Positions 42,701 through 43,825 of a DNA stretch of 43,825 nt are shown in pieces (positions within the stretch are counted from its first letter, which is position 1; each line of letters opens with the position of its first letter). The position numbers were made by a program, and so were the translations under genes. The stretch spans positions 1 to 43,825 of the forward strand of contig NW_014577313.1 of the NCBI RefSeq assembly GCF_000485595.1. Reading direction: 5' to 3'. The notes below the pieces were generated by a model. That model was given only the letters and a program-made list of their open reading frames with translations, was not told the origin of the DNA and did no database searches. Source of the stretch: Priapulus caudatus. Taxonomy: Eukaryota > Priapulida > Priapulimorpha > Priapulimorphida > Priapulidae.

Positions 42701-43825
42701 CCAATCTATGTTGTTTTAATGTAGACACAAGTACAAAAATATATGTTATATATATATACATATAGGTATGGTTTGTGCTGGACATAATAATGATCTTTGC
42801 ATTTGTATTATAATGGCTATTCGACGCCATTGACTTGACACTATTATATGTGACTTACAGGTGCTTTCCTGTGCACCAAGTAACGAAGTGTTTCTTTAAA
42901 CGCTGCAAGTGAGGAAGGCCTTTTGGGGGCTACGATGCACAGAACTTTGGTACGCTGTCTCAAGTGGGAGATGGGTGCGAAACATGCCAGATGACGCACT
43001 CGCGTCTCGCGCGCGATGATTTGATTTGATGATACCATCGAGCGATGACGATGAGTAAAGAATGCTTCTCGCGCTCTGTGTTTTGTACAAATATTCTTGT
43101 GTTGGCAATTGTTAATAAAGTGACAGCTATTGATTGTGAATATTGTTTGACTCTTTGCATTTCCATGTATTCGCGAAGACTGTTAATTTACAAGGTTATT
43201 GAATCTTATCTGGCGATGTGCTGTATATTATGAGGAATAGATAATATAGGAGGAGTATGATGTTTGCGCAAAACAGTGAAAGTTCACATTTGCTTGCTAA
43301 TTGTTTTACCAGATGATATATTACGTGAACTCGATAAAAATTTTCCTCTAAATGAGGTTGGAATTCCATTCGTAACTAAAAGCTTTACTTTGGTGTTGAA
43401 TTACTCTGCCTTTCGGGATATAGCTGGTTGAAGTCAAATGGTTCATAGTTGTTTTAAACTTAAGTCTGGCGGCACTAGACTTGCCATGTGCGATCCGAAC
43501 TTGTGTGAGATTGAAGCTCATTTTGTTGTTGACAATTGAATGCTCCTGTTGGCCGGTGTCAAGCGGGTCGATGGGGTGGTTTGATAGAACTACGAATGTC
43601 TCGCGAGATCCTCATTTCACTTCTTTCCACTCGTTCGAAATATGTTCAGCCGCAAACGTTAAATGCTAAGTCTTATAGAACTGTCTCCAGATTGAACGAC
43701 GTAAAAAGCATTATACCGTGCGGCTCGGTGTGACAGGGCACAAGTAAGGAGATTCGCGTGTGATTATGCAACAGAGATTAGGTGTATTTTGTCTTCGGAA
43801 GTGATACGAGGTTTGTGAGATTGAA
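42701..43825. other. No recognised gene
   Basis: AT-rich DNA with a short TA run near 42740-42770. A minus-strand frame (43038-42863) is basic, begins with ATG and meets a good donor (gtaagt). It could be a first exon, but its phase does not fit MRPL39 and I see no partner exon. Confidence 0.3.

Overview
The window is nuclear DNA from an intron-rich, repeat-rich invertebrate animal. Protein-coding sequence is broken into short exons with GT/AG introns. The recognisable genes are animal nuclear genes: a tetraspanin, an animal-type transglutaminase, and two nuclear-encoded mitochondrial proteins. The intervening DNA is AT-rich and full of microsatellites, minisatellites, MITEs and fold-back elements. 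A marine bilaterian (lophotrochozoan, priapulid or similar) would fit, but nothing in the sequence fixes the phylum. A 25-base N run (23000-23024) shows this is a draft assembly.

Four genes were reconstructed by reading exons and splice phases by eye. They alternate in strand. (1) A 238-residue tetraspanin runs on + from 2685 to 8957 in 8 exons. (2) A transglutaminase runs on - from 23979 down to 11808 in 17 exons; its Cys/His/Asp triad has exactly the spacing of human TGM2. (3) NDUFAF6, a complex I assembly factor, runs on + from 26096 to 30911 in 8 exons and 312 residues. (4) MRPL39, mitoribosomal protein mL39, runs on - from 38635 down to 32629; eight exons were found and the first exon was not. 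Tetraspanin and transglutaminase converge, transglutaminase and NDUFAF6 diverge, and NDUFAF6 and MRPL39 converge. NDUFAF6 and MRPL39 both serve mitochondria, but nothing suggests the four genes act as one system.

By region: 1-2.4 kb holds an AT-rich stretch and a decayed, 5'-truncated LINE reverse transcriptase on -. 2.7-9.0 kb is the tetraspanin with simple repeats in its introns. 9-11.8 kb is convergent intergenic DNA with a Tc1/mariner-like MITE. 11.8-24 kb is the transglutaminase, whose introns carry a hAT-like element with intact terminal repeats, two minisatellites (periods 23 and 22 bp), a tRNA-derived SINE and another terminal-inverted-repeat element. 21.7-23.9 kb contains a second copy of exons 2 and 3 in opposite orientation, bounded by transposon ends and next to the N gap. 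24-26 kb is the divergent intergenic region with two small inverted-repeat elements. 26.1-30.9 kb is NDUFAF6, with a roughly 0.9-kb fold-back palindrome in intron 5. 31-32.6 kb carries two MITEs. 32.6-38.6 kb is MRPL39, with a hAT transposase remnant and a MITE in its introns. 39-40.4 kb is a 1.1-kb nested fold-back element. 41-43.8 kb holds no gene I recognise, only a more GC-rich block that may be transcribed.

The most notable signals are the inverted, transposon-bounded second copy of the transglutaminase exons, the two long fold-back elements, and a small inverted-repeat element that still encodes what looks like a SAP-like transposon protein N-terminus. I found no convincing new biological system.
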